Positions 21,798 to 33,000 of a stretch of DNA of 64,000 bases are shown here, piece after piece. This stretch comes from Metridium senile (taxonomy: Eukaryota > Cnidaria > Anthozoa > Actiniaria > Metridiidae): positions 1 through 64,000 of the forward strand of contig OX459099.1 of NCBI GenBank assembly GCA_949775045.1, written 5' to 3'. Numbering within the stretch: the stretch's first letter is position 1; the number at the start of each line of letters is the position of its first letter. The position numbers and the translations under genes were made by a program. Under the pieces are notes generated by a model, which saw nothing but the letters and a program-made list of their open reading frames with translations, was not told the origin of the DNA and did no database searches.

Positions 21798-22130
21798 AGG
21801 GGCACTTGGACCAAAATCAATGAAAATTGAAAATAAAAAAAATCTATATTGCAACAATGATAACCATGAAGCAATTTTGCTTACATCAAAAAGACTGACA
21901 CATAAAAATAGTCAAGGTTTTCTAACATTTAAATTTGGTATGTATGACGTCATACATACAACCCTATTGTTCTTTGAGATTTTGAACCAAAATTTCTTTA
22001 GGTTAATGAGCTTTAGATGCAGAATTTGTAATGAAATTTGGTTAGTTTTCTGTCTACAATCATTCTCATGTATGCATTGTCGCTTTCCAATTTATTTTAA
22101 ATTTCTATTGTTTTTGGTCCAATTGGTACT
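21798..22130. mobile_element. MITE flanked by TTAA (333 bp)
   Basis: The ends AGGGGCACTTGGACCAAAA and TTTTGGTCCAATTGGTACT are imperfect inverted repeats continuing about 40 bp inward. Both sides carry TTAA (21794-21797 and 22131-22134), the target duplication of piggyBac-like elements. The open frame across its middle shows no transposase motif. It lies between the real and the duplicated 3' end of the nuclease gene. Confidence 0.65.
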
Positions 22131-22288
22131 TTAATATTATACCTAGTATATTTAAACTGATAACAGTAATAATAATAAACAGTAATGATAACAATAATAG
22201 TAATAAGCGATAATGATGATAATAAGAAGATAAACAACAACAATAATAACAACAACAATAAGAAGAATGAGATTATTTACTCGTACGC

Positions 22289-24407
22289 TTACTCGTCGTA
22301 GCGACGGCGTCGTGTTGAGCGTCTATTCTTAATGATGTCATAACGGTTTTTCCTACATAAACTCGGATGGTAAACCGGACCGTCGCTGCTAAACGCACCA
22401 CGCCTTTCTTCTCTTGCCCGGTAAAATTCCTGTAGGAGATCGTCGGTGACCAAATAGTTAAACGTGGGGAAGGCAAAACCCGTGGACAAAGCACGACGAG
22501 CCAGCTCGAATCTCCCAAGCGTCGGTTGAAGATTTTCCTCCGTCATTTGGCTTTCATGATAGGCTCCTCTGATTTCGATGAGTAGTCTGCCGAATGGATC
22601 CACTGAAAAGCAATCAACCATGAGCACTGCGTTCTGGGGTGGTAAACCGCCAAGAACACGACCAAGTTCCTGCAAAAGAAAATCGCGCCCTTCTTCCCAG
22701 TACGGTTGGGGGTATTCCGATGCTCTCACTTCGGCTGGTGTTGGGGCCTCCTGGGTATCGTAGCCAATGAGTCTACTTCGCACATCCGTACCAAGTGAAG
22801 CGGCAATCCTACCATACCAAGAAGTACTCTGGTACGCGTTTGGGTCTGTCGGGGGTGCATCATTACTTCTAACGCCACAAAGTGCTTCCACGCGGGTCTT
22901 TGGCAAGCCATCTCCATCGCCTGGTCGTCGCATGGGGTACCTTAAAAAGAGTCTCACACACAAAGAATGCATATCCATTTGCGCCGCGATTATATTTCTA
23001 GGAACGCGACCGTCATTTGCAATTATGGCGTCTAAACTACAACCTACCCGTGGTATTTTTAGTATAGCTTCCGACCACGACATCCTGCTCAGCTCCAGAA
23101 CTGGGTATCTGCACACGGTCCAAGACACTTTTAGGATAGATCGTAGATATGGAAGGCTCAGGCCAAGGTCATAGTTGTCTGCCAAGTCTTTGATGACATT
23201 GTAGGTGTTTTGGTCGACTCTTTTGCTGAATGCCTCAATCTGCCTGCCGATTTCCAAGTGCTGTAGAAAGGAATGCCTTGCGTCGTTGATCTCTGAGTTT
23301 TCTCTCATAGCTTTGGTCTTACGTGCCATTTCGTCCTCATCGGCGTCTATTGCCTTGACCACAGTTGGAGCCCACTGGACATGATCTGCAAAAGAAAAAA
23401 ACTGCAAAGATGCCAAAGCATTGTGTACTATACCCCTGTTAGCATCATCCTCGGCGCTGCCTCGAGGCTGTTCGTTTCTTCGCCTCCTCCTAGCTCTTAG
23501 TGGGGGTGCTGCTGTGGTACTGCTGGTGTCTGTGTCGCTAGCACTTTCCGTGTCCATATCATCATTCTGAAATTGTCGAAAAGAAAAGCCTTAAAAGATT
23601 GATCATTGTTGTATCATGCTGTCGCCAAAAGGATATTAACCCCACCTGTTGCTCTGAAGGCTGCCCAACACGACTAGACATAGGTGTCGAACTTGTGCCG
23701 CTGGCCTGGAAACTCCTGTTCTTCAGTTGAGGAAGGACAAACGCAGATTCCACTTGCCTGATCATGCAACTCTTTGCTCTTTCTGTCCGGCTTCTTTGAC
23801 CTAAATCGAATAAAATCATCATTAATGCTGATTTGTACATCCCTGACATTTGAAAACCATATGACAAATATAGACGAATAGCTGACGAATTCAAAAATGA
23901 ATTAGATACTATCAACCAAACGTTAGTCGTGGTTCGTGGTTCGCACAGTTTGCCAAGTTTTTCCAAGCCACAAGAAAGAACGATATCACCCAAGCACTGC
24001 GATTTGAAATTGGATCTGCGGACGATGTACTGCAACTCCCAAAACGTTTTCCTTGCTGTCTGGACGATCTCCGCTCTGGTGGTCTGTCCGGGAAGGTTTT
24101 CCAGATTCCTCTCATCAGTCTCGTATCCGTGCTTGCTGAAGGTCGCCAGGGCAACAGGCTGGTTGTTCTCTCTGCAAAAAGCGATGACGGTCACTCTGTC
24201 AGGTCCGTTTACAGGCGGCTCGAAGATTTCGCCGACGGTGGCTTTGAAGGCCTTCATGTCTAGACGCGAGCGCTTTGCCTCATCAGAATCCAAAATACTC
24301 TCGAGATGCTTCCTGTCGCAGGTGGGGGGATGTTCGCCGTATACCTACAGACAATCGATTAACAAATGAATGAAATGGACGGAAGGAACGAACGAATCAA
24401 CTAATTT

Positions 24408-24462
<55 letters not shown>

Positions 24463-25701
24463 CATCCATCCATCCATCCATCCATCCATCCATCCATCCA
24501 TCCATCCTGCACAGAATCCTGTTTTTGGAACCTCTTATAACTATGCACCCATTATGAACTCAATAGCATGCACGAGTCACGCTAGATAGAGGGTCCTGAA
24601 GGGGTAAAATGGGAGCTGGGATTGGACTGGGAAAATGGGATTGGATGCACTGGGACTGGGATTTACAAATAAAAGAACAATAGAAAATGGAAATGGGATT
24701 GAAAACTTGAGCAGAACTGATGGGGTTATGTGACTTTTGACTAGGACCTGGTCCAAATATAAACTGGGGAAATCCCAACACCCCCCGCCCCCCCCCCCCC
24801 CCCCAGCACACACACACACACACACACTCTTGATAAAGCAGTTTGTATGCCATTCCGTTAAGTGTTGTTTGTTGCTCTTGTACACAAATCAATTTTGATA
24901 ACCCAAATAATGAGAATTAACATTGAAAAAAAAAATACAGACGGAAAAATTAACAAACATCCATAACAATAAATATAAGCGTTGAAAAAATATATATATG
25001 ATCAGACAGATATTCAGGTAAGCGGATTGATACTGTGAAACTTCCTTAAATGGCCGGTTGAAACTGATTGCAGCAGATATACATTGCAATTTCATGTAAA
25101 ACTCACACGGCAAACTATTTATCTCCTTGCATTAATAATTACAATAATAATAAATGAATTACTTGTAACTGTGCCGCAGAGTTCGATTTTGCTCATCCGA
25201 AAGACATTCTTTCAGTTGAAACGTGAACATATAATAGACACGCCTTTAGTTTATTGTCAGAGTATAGAGCGGATTTCGTATGACTGCGCAAACAGCACGG
25301 ACACAGCACGGTACAGTACAAATGAATTTAGAGAGTTTTTCTTGTGCCTATCAAAACACCACAGTTTGGTTACGGCAGTGATTTCGAATGTCTTTATAGA
25401 AACTACGGCACGAAAACGGCACGGCACGGTCATGGCAAAAACTTCGAATCTTTTTATATAAATTACGACACGGTCACGGCACGGTACGGTACGTTGCACA
25501 GTCATACGAAATCCGCATATAAAACACGGAGCTGTTCTTTACACCGTTAAAAACTCTCCATTGAGAGTTATTCATTCAATTTAGACTTTTAAATTTAGCT
25601 TTTCATTCATGATGTTATGATAAAGGATTGGATGCGTTATCATTTCAACTTACCTCAACCAAAAATGGACAATCTTTACTCGACGAATTCACAAACTCCA
25701 T
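22289..25701 (-). CDS. GNAT-like acetyltransferase / staphylococcal-nuclease-like fusion protein (674 aa, three exons)
   Basis: The exons are 25701-25654 (ATG at 25701), 24344-23646 and 23566-22289. All junctions are phase 0 (GAG/GTAAGT; CTGTAG/GTA; CAG/GTGGGG; TTTCAG/AAT); the second intron is only 79 bp. Domain 1 (about residues 17-185) has GNAT features: an acetyl-CoA-loop-like SQCLGD near 131-136 and [13 protein letters not shown] at about 168-180, the usual N..A..LY...GF motif. Domain 2 (about 465-655) matches the staphylococcal nuclease fold: RLIGYDTQE supplies Arg514, Asp519 and Glu522, [10 protein letters not shown] supplies Arg576, and [10 protein letters not shown] with the REERRGAF helix follows. 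These correspond to Arg35, Asp40, Glu43 and Arg87 of the enzyme. A DGDG at about 466-469 may be the calcium-site Asp loop, but an insertion separates it. The middle is helical and unrecognised. The tail is Arg-rich (RRSTRRRR), possibly nuclear-targeting. The fusion suggests action on nucleic acid or a bound protein; the substrate is unknown. Confidence 0.65.
24410..24506. repeat. (CAAT)n then (CCAT)n microsatellite
   Basis: About 13 CAAT units change abruptly to about 11 CCAT units in the same register, which indicates spread of a single base change by slippage. Confidence 0.9.
25269..25516. mobile_element. Foldback element with CACGG minisatellite core
   Basis: The ends GCGGATTTCGTATGAC and GTCATACGAAATCCGC are perfect 16-bp complements, with further pairing inward (TGCGCAA/TTGCACA). 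Inside are clusters of CGGCACGG/CACGGTACGG at both ends and two related ACTTCGAAT or TTTCGAAT segments, so the core is itself an inverted pair. Confidence 0.75.
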
Positions 25702-25897
25702 GTCGGATTCTATCTGAAAGTAAAGCGTTAGTACAAAAAGAAATGATTCAATAGATTGTGTGTTGTCCTCGTTCGGATTCTATCTGAAAGTGAAAGCGTT
25801 AGTACTGAAATGAAATGATTCAATAAGCTTGTTTTTTTTCCTCGTTTTTCACTCTCATCTGCGTAGTCAACTACCTAGATTATTGTAGAGCTATTGT

Positions 25898-26476
25898 TCT
25901 GCAATTACCCAGAATTCCAAGATGAAATTATACCATAATTCCATTCGGGAACCCTGTGTAAAACAAGTAGTCTGTAATTACCCACAATTCCAAGATGAAA
26001 TTATACCATAATTCCATTAGGGAACCCTGTGTAAAACAAGTAGTCTGTAATTACCCACAATTCCAAGATGAAATTATACCATAATTCCATTAGGGAACCC
26101 TGTGTAAAACAAGTAGTCTGTAATTACCCACAATTCCAAGATGAAATTATACCATAATTCCATTAGGGAACCCTGTGTAAAACAAGTAGTCTGTAATTAC
26201 CCACAATTCCAAGATGAAATTATACCATAATTCCATTCGGGAACCCTGTGTAAAACAAGTAGTCTGTAATTACCCAGAATTCCAAGATGAAATTATACCA
26301 TAATTCCATTAGGGAACCCTGTGTAAAACAAGTAGTCTGTAATTACCCACAATTCCAAGATGAAATTATACCATAATTCCATTAGGGAACCCTGTGTAAA
26401 ACAAGTAGTCTGTAATTACCCACAATTCCAAGATGAAATTATACCATAATTCCATTAGGGAACCCTGTGTAAAACA
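25898..26476. repeat. 73-bp minisatellite, 8 copies
   Basis: Eight near-identical copies of a 73-bp unit (TCTGTAATTACCCACAATTC ... GTAAAACAAGTAG) differ only at CAGAATT/CACAATT and TTCGGG/TTAGGG. The array begins 196 bp upstream of the first coding exon of the GNAT-nuclease gene. Confidence 0.9.
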
Positions 26477-27039
26477 ATAACACGTTGGGTTCAGTGTGTT
26501 TGATCGTACCGTCACGGTTTCTTTGCAAAAATTTTTTAACAGCAAATATGTGACCTGATACTTTATCGTCCTTTATCATTGGAAGTTATTAATATCAATG
26601 TGAATTGTATAGTTAGTAAGCTGGAAATACTAAATATATCGATGTTCGTGGAATGCCAAGATGGCGGACATGCTTGAATTCAGGTAAGCATTTAGATTCC
26701 AAGTCTATTTAGTATGTATTTTGTATAAATACGGTTAGTTTGTTAAAGTATATACTCGAAGGTATCTCTCTGTACACACACGTTGTGTAACTTGTAAAAG
26801 TGTTTCATTAACTTGATCTACAAGAATTGTCAATAAACGGAATGCCAATTCCTATTTTATATAATGTGTTCTAGTGTAATGGAATTACGTTAGAAAATAT
26901 TTTATGTTCTAATATATAATATAATATATATTAGTTGAACGTGATGATGTCCAACACTAGTTAATTCACATAATGAGAATCTTACAGTATGATCAATTTT
27001 GAACTGCATGTTTGTTTATACATATATTCGACAACTAGC
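26477..27039. other. Spacer with a plausible first exon
   Basis: At 26661-26683 there is AAGATGGCGGACATG followed by a donor (CAG/GTAAGC). It has a strong Kozak context and a typical 'ATGGCGGAC' start, 7 codons plus 2 bases. Splicing to the acceptor at 27087 gives a frame that stops after 18 codons, so this may be a very short peptide or a non-coding transcript. The rest is A+T-rich without signals. Confidence 0.35.
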
Positions 27040-30000
27040 TGGTTCAAAGTGGCCAGCTCTGATTTTAACTTGTCTTTTGCTTGCAGCGTCAATGGGTTTG
27101 GCCAGTCGCATGCCGTATAAATGGCACGTGTTTAAGCATATACGGCAGGTAAGGATCACTGTGATTAATGGATATTATACTGTAGACAGCTAGTTCTGTT
27201 TAGTAATAATTATGATATAGTGCAGTCTGTATTTTTGTTTTGGCACGACGTGTTGAATCATTGCAGGTAATGAATGAATTATATTATACTGTAGACCTGC
27301 AGGTCTGTTTAGTAATGATTATGATGTCAAAGTTTCTCTATGTATAGTGCAGTCTGTATGGTTTGTTTTTTTCTGTTTGAACTAGCTGTGGGGAATTGGA
27401 AAACAGAGCGATCTGTGATCAATTGGCCCTAGTTAATCAATTGACTAAATGCTAAAATGGACTGTTTCAGAATGTTTTAAACTCTCACGTCTGGGGCTGT
27501 GCACAGGACTTCAGCGTGCAATTGCGGCCTTGCCTTGGAGGTGTGGGCCATTAGAACTGCTTGCAGTGGCAGTGTTTGACAGCTTGGATTTTAACTTTGC
27601 TTAAATTGCTTTTCAGCGTCAATTGGTGTTCACGACAGTACAGTGCAGTTGCATGCCGTACGACGTGTTGAATCATTGCAGGTAATGAATGAATTATATT
27701 ATACTGTAGACCTGCAGGTCTGTTTAGTAATGATTATGATGTCAAAGTTTCTCTATGTATAGTGCAGTCTGTATGGTTTGTTTTTTTCTGTTTGAACTAG
27801 CTGTGGGGAATTGGAAAACAGAGCGATCTGTGATCAATTGGCCCTAGTTAATCAATTGACTAAATGCTAAAATGGACTGTTTCAGAATGTTTTAAACTCT
27901 CACGTCTGGGGCTGTGCACAGGACTTCAGCGTGCAATTGCGGCCTTGCCTTGGAGGTGTGGGCCATTAGAACTGCTTGCAGTGGCAGTGTTTGACAGCTT
28001 GGATTTTAACTTTGCTTAAATTGCTTTTCAGCGTCAATTGGTGTTCACGACAGTACAGTGCAGTTGCATGCCGTACGACGTGTTGAATCATTGCAGGTAA
28101 TGAATGAATTATATTATACTGTAGACCTGCAGGTCTGTTTAGTAATGATTATGATGTCAAAGTTTCTCTATGTATAGTGCAGTCTGTATGGTTTGTTTTT
28201 TTCTGTTTGAACTAGCTGTGGGGAATTGGAAAACAGAGCGATCTGTGATCAATTGGCCCTAGTTAATCAATTGACTAAATGCTAAAATGGACTGTTTCAG
28301 AATGTTTTAAACTCTCACGTCTGGGGCTGTGCACAGGACTTCAGCGTGCAATTGCGGCCTTGCCTTGGAGGTGTGGGCCATTAGAACTGCTTGCAGTGGC
28401 AGTGTTTGACAGCTTGGATTTTAACTTTGCTTAAATTGCTTTTCAGCGTCAATTGGTGTTCACGACAGTACAGTGCAGTTGCATGCCGTACGACGTGTTG
28501 AATCATTGCAGGTAATGAATGAATTATATTATACTGTAGACCTGCAGGTCTGTTTAGTAATGATTATGATGTCAAAGTTTCTCTATGTATAGTGCAGTCT
28601 GTATGGTTTGTTTTTTCTGTTTGAACTAGCTGTGGGGAATTGGAAAACAGAGCGATCTGTGATCAATTGGCCCTAGTTAATCAATTGACTAAATGCTAAA
28701 ATGGACTGTTTCAGAATGTTTTAAACTCTCACGTCTGGGGCTGTGCACAGGACTTCAGCGTGCAATTGCGGCCTTGCCTTGGAGGTGTGGGCCATTAGAA
28801 CTGCTTGCAGTGGCAGTGTTTGACAGCTTGGATTTTAACTTTGCTTAAATTGCTTTTCAGCGTCAATTGGTGTTCACGACAGTACAGTGCAGTTGCATGC
28901 CGTACGACGTGTTGAATCATTGCAGGTAATGAATGAATTATATTATACTGTAGACCTGCAGGTCTGTTTAGTAATGATTATGATGTCAAAGTTTCTCTAT
29001 GTATAGTGCAGTCTGTATGGTTTGTTTTTTTCTGTTTGAACTAGCTGTGGGGAATTGGAAAACAGAGCGATCTGTGATCAATTGGCCCTAGTTAATCAAT
29101 TGACTAAATGCTAAAATGGACTGTTTCAGAATGTTTTAAACTCTCACGTCTGGGGCTGTGCACAGGACTTCAGCGTGCAATTGCGGCCTTGCCTTGGAGG
29201 TGTGGGCCATTAGAACTGCTTGCAGTGGCAGTGTTTGACAGCTTGGATTTTAACTTTGCTTAAATTGCTTTTCAGCGTCAATTGGTGTTCACGACAGTAC
29301 AGTGCAGTTGCATGCCGTACGACGTGTTGAATCATTGCAGGTAATGAATGAATTATATTATACTGTAGACCTGCAGGTCTGTTTAGTAATGATTATGATG
29401 TCAAAGTTTCTCTATGTATAGTGCAGTCTGTATGGTTTGTTTTTTCTGTTTGAACTAGCTGTGGGGAATTGGAAAACAGAGCGATCTGTGATCAATTGGC
29501 CCTAGTTAATCAATTGACTAAATGCTAAAATGGACTGTTTCAGAATGTTTTAAACTCTCACGTCTGGGGCTGTGCACAGGACTTCAGCGTGCAATTGCGG
29601 CCTTGCCTTGGAGGTGTGGGCCATTAGAACTGCTTGCAGTGGCAGTGTTTGACAGCTTGGATTTTAACTTTGCTTAAATTGCTTTTCAGCGTCAATTGGT
29701 GTTCACGACAGTACAGTGCAGTTGCATGCCGTACGACGTGTTGAATCATTGCAGGTAATGAATGAATTATATTATACTGTAGACCTGCAGGTCTGTTTAG
29801 TAATGATTATGATGTCAAAGTTTCTCTATGTATAGTGCAGTCTGTATGGTTTGTTTTTTTCTGTTTGAACTAGCTGTGGGGAATTGGAAAACAGAGCGAT
29901 CTGTGATCAATTGGCCCTAGTTAATCAATTGACTAAATGCTAAAATGGACTGTTTCAGAATGTTTTAAACTCTCACGTCTGGGGCTGTGCACAGGACTTC

Positions 30001-33000
30001 AGCGTGCAATTGCGGCCTTGCCTTGGAGGTGTGGGCCATTAGAACTGCTTGCAGTGGCAGTGTTTGACAGCTTGGATTTTAACTTTGCTTAAATTGCTTT
30101 TCAGCGTCAATTGGTGTTCACGACAGTACAGTGCAGTTGCATGCCGTACGACGTGTTGAATCATTGCAGGTAATGAATGAATTATATTATACTGTAGACC
30201 TGCAGGTCTGTTTAGTAATGATTATGATGTCAAAGTTTCTCTATGTATAGTGCAGTCTGTATGGTTTGTTTTTTCTGTTTGAACTAGCTGTGGGGAATTG
30301 GAAAACAGAGCGATCTGTGATCAATTGGCCCTAGTTAATCAATTGACTAAATGCTAAAATGGACTGTTTCAGAATGTTTTAAACTCTCACGTCTGGGGCT
30401 GTGCACAGGACTTCAGCGTGCAATTGCGGCCTTGCCTTGGAGGTGTGGGCCATTAGAACTGCTTGCAGTGGCAGTGTTTGACAGCTTGGATTTTAACTTT
30501 GCTTAAATTGCTTTTCAGCGTCAATTGGTGTTCACGACAGTACAGTGCAGTTGCATGCCGTACGACGTGTTGAATCATTGCAGGTAATGAATGAATTATA
30601 TTATACTGTAGACCTGCAGGTCTGTTTAGTAATGATTATGATGTCAAAGTTTCTCTATGTATAGTGCAGTCTGTATGGTTTGTTTTTTTCTGTTTGAACT
30701 AGCTGTGGGGAATTGGAAAACAGAGCGATCTGTGATCAATTGGCCCTAGTTAATCAATTGACTAAATGCTAAAATGGACTGTTTCAGAATGTTTTAAACT
30801 CTCACGTCTGGGGCTGTGCACAGGACTTCAGCGTGCAATTGCGGCCTTGCCTTGGAGGTGTGGGCCATTAGAACTGCTTGCAGTGGCAGTGTTTGACAGC
30901 TTGGATTTTAACTTTGCTTAAATTGCTTTTCAGCGTCAATTGGTGTTCACGACAGTACAGTGCAGTTGCATGCCGTACGACGTGTTGAATCATTGCAGGT
31001 AATGAATGAATTATATTATACTGTAGACCTGCAGGTCTGTTTAGTAATGATTATGATGTCAAAGTTTCTCTATGTATAGTGCAGTCTGTATGGTTTGTTT
31101 TTTTCTGTTTGAACTAGCTGTGGGGAATTGGAAAACAGAGCGATCTGTGATCAATTGGCCCTAGTTAATCAATTGACTAAATGCTAAAATGGACTGTTTC
31201 AGAATGTTTTAAACTCTCACGTCTGGGGCTGTGCACAGGACTTCAGCGTGCAATTGCGGCCTTGCCTTGGAGGTGTGGGCCATTAGAACTGCTTGCAGTG
31301 GCAGTGTTTGACAGCTTGGATTTTAACTTTGCTTAAATTGCTTTTCAGCGTCAATTGGTGTTCACGACAGTACAGTGCAGTTGCATGCCGTACGACGTGT
31401 TGAATCATTGCAGGTAATGAATGAATTATATTATACTGTAGACCTGCAGGTCTGTTTAGTAATGATTATGATGTCAAAGTTTCTCTATGTATAGTGCAGT
31501 CTGTATGGTTTGTTTTTTTCTGTTTGAACTAGCTGTGGGGAATTGGAAAACAGAGCGATCTGTGATCAATTGGCCCTAGTTAATCAATTGACTAAATGCT
31601 AAAATGGACTGTTTCAGAATGTTTTAAACTCTCACGTCTGGGGCTGTGCACAGGACTTCAGCGTGCAATTGCGGCCTTGCCTTGGAGGTGTGGGCCATTA
31701 GAACTGCTTGCAGTGGCAGTGTTTGACAGCTTGGATTTTAACTTTGCTTAAATTGCTTTTCAGCGTCAATTGGTGTTCACGACAGTACAGTGCAGTTGCA
31801 TGCCGTACGACGTGTTGAATCATTGCAGGTAATGAATGAATTATATTATACTGTAGACCTGCAGGTCTGTTTAGTAATGATTATGATGTCAAAGTTTCTC
31901 TATGTATAGTGCAGTCTGTATGGTTTGTTTTTTCTGTTTGAACTAGCTGTGGGGAATTGGAAAACAGAGCGATCTGTGATCAATTGGCCCTAGTTAATCA
32001 ATTGACTAAATGCTAAAATGGACTGTTTCAGAATGTTTTAAACTCTCACGTCTGGGGCTGTGCACAGGACTTCAGCGTGCAATTGCGGCCTTGCCTTGGA
32101 GGTGTGGGCCATTAGAACTGCTTGCAGTGGCAGTGTTTGACAGCTTGGATTTTAACTTTGCTTAAATTGCTTTTCAGCGTCAATTGGTGTTCACGACAGT
32201 ACAGTGCAGTTGCATGCCGTACGACGTGTTGAATCATTGCAGGTAATGAATGAATTATATTATACTGTAGACCTGCAGGTCTGTTTAGTAATGATTATGA
32301 TGTCAAAGTTTCTCTATGTATAGTGCAGTCTGTATGGTTTGTTTTTTTCTGTTTGAACTAGCTGTGGGGAATTGGAAAACAGAGCGATCTGTGATCAATT
32401 GGCCCTAGTTAATCAATTGACTAAATGCTAAAATGGACTGTTTCAGAATGTTTTAAACTCTCACGTCTGGGGCTGTGCACAGGACTTCAGCGTGCAATTG
32501 CGGCCTTGCCTTGGAGGTGTGGGCCATTAGAACTGCTTGCAGTGGCAGTGTTTGACAGCTTGGATTTTAACTTTGCTTAAATTGCTTTTCAGCGTCAATT
32601 GGTGTTCACGACAGTACAGTGCAGTTGCATGCCGTACGACGTGTTGAATCATTGCAGGTAATGAATGAATTATATTATACTGTAGACCTGCAGGTCTGTT
32701 TAGTAATGATTATGATGTCAAAGTTTCTCTATGTATAGTGCAGTCTGTATGGTTTGTTTTTTCTGTTTGAACTAGCTGTGGGGAATTGGAAAACAGAGCG
32801 ATCTGTGATCAATTGGCCCTAGTTAATCAATTGACTAAATGCTAAAATGGACTGTTTCAGAATGTTTTAAACTCTCACGTCTGGGGCTGTGCACAGGACT
32901 TCAGCGTGCAATTGCGGCCTTGCCTTGGAGGTGTGGGCCATTAGAACTGCTTGCAGTGGCAGTGTTTGACAGCTTGGATTTTAACTTTGCTTAAATTGCT

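Larger units (their letters stand above)
24345..25653 (-). other. First intron of the GNAT-nuclease gene, repeat-filled
   Basis: It contains a (CAAT)n/(CCAT)n microsatellite (24410-24506), a G/C run with (CA)n (24778-24826) and the foldback element at 25269-25516. No extra exon was recognised. Confidence 0.5.

Noticed and set aside
21751..22134. 127-codon + frame
   Set aside because: It spans a TTAA-flanked MITE and its flank and has no domain; the open frame is chance.
22767..24369. Open frames on the + strand opposite the GNAT-nuclease exons
   Set aside because: They are shadows of the coding exons. The - strand has the domain motifs and matching splice phases.
24560..24892. Overlapping - strand frames with long Cys/Val and Gly runs
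   Set aside because: Generated by (CA)n and poly-C tracts within an intron.
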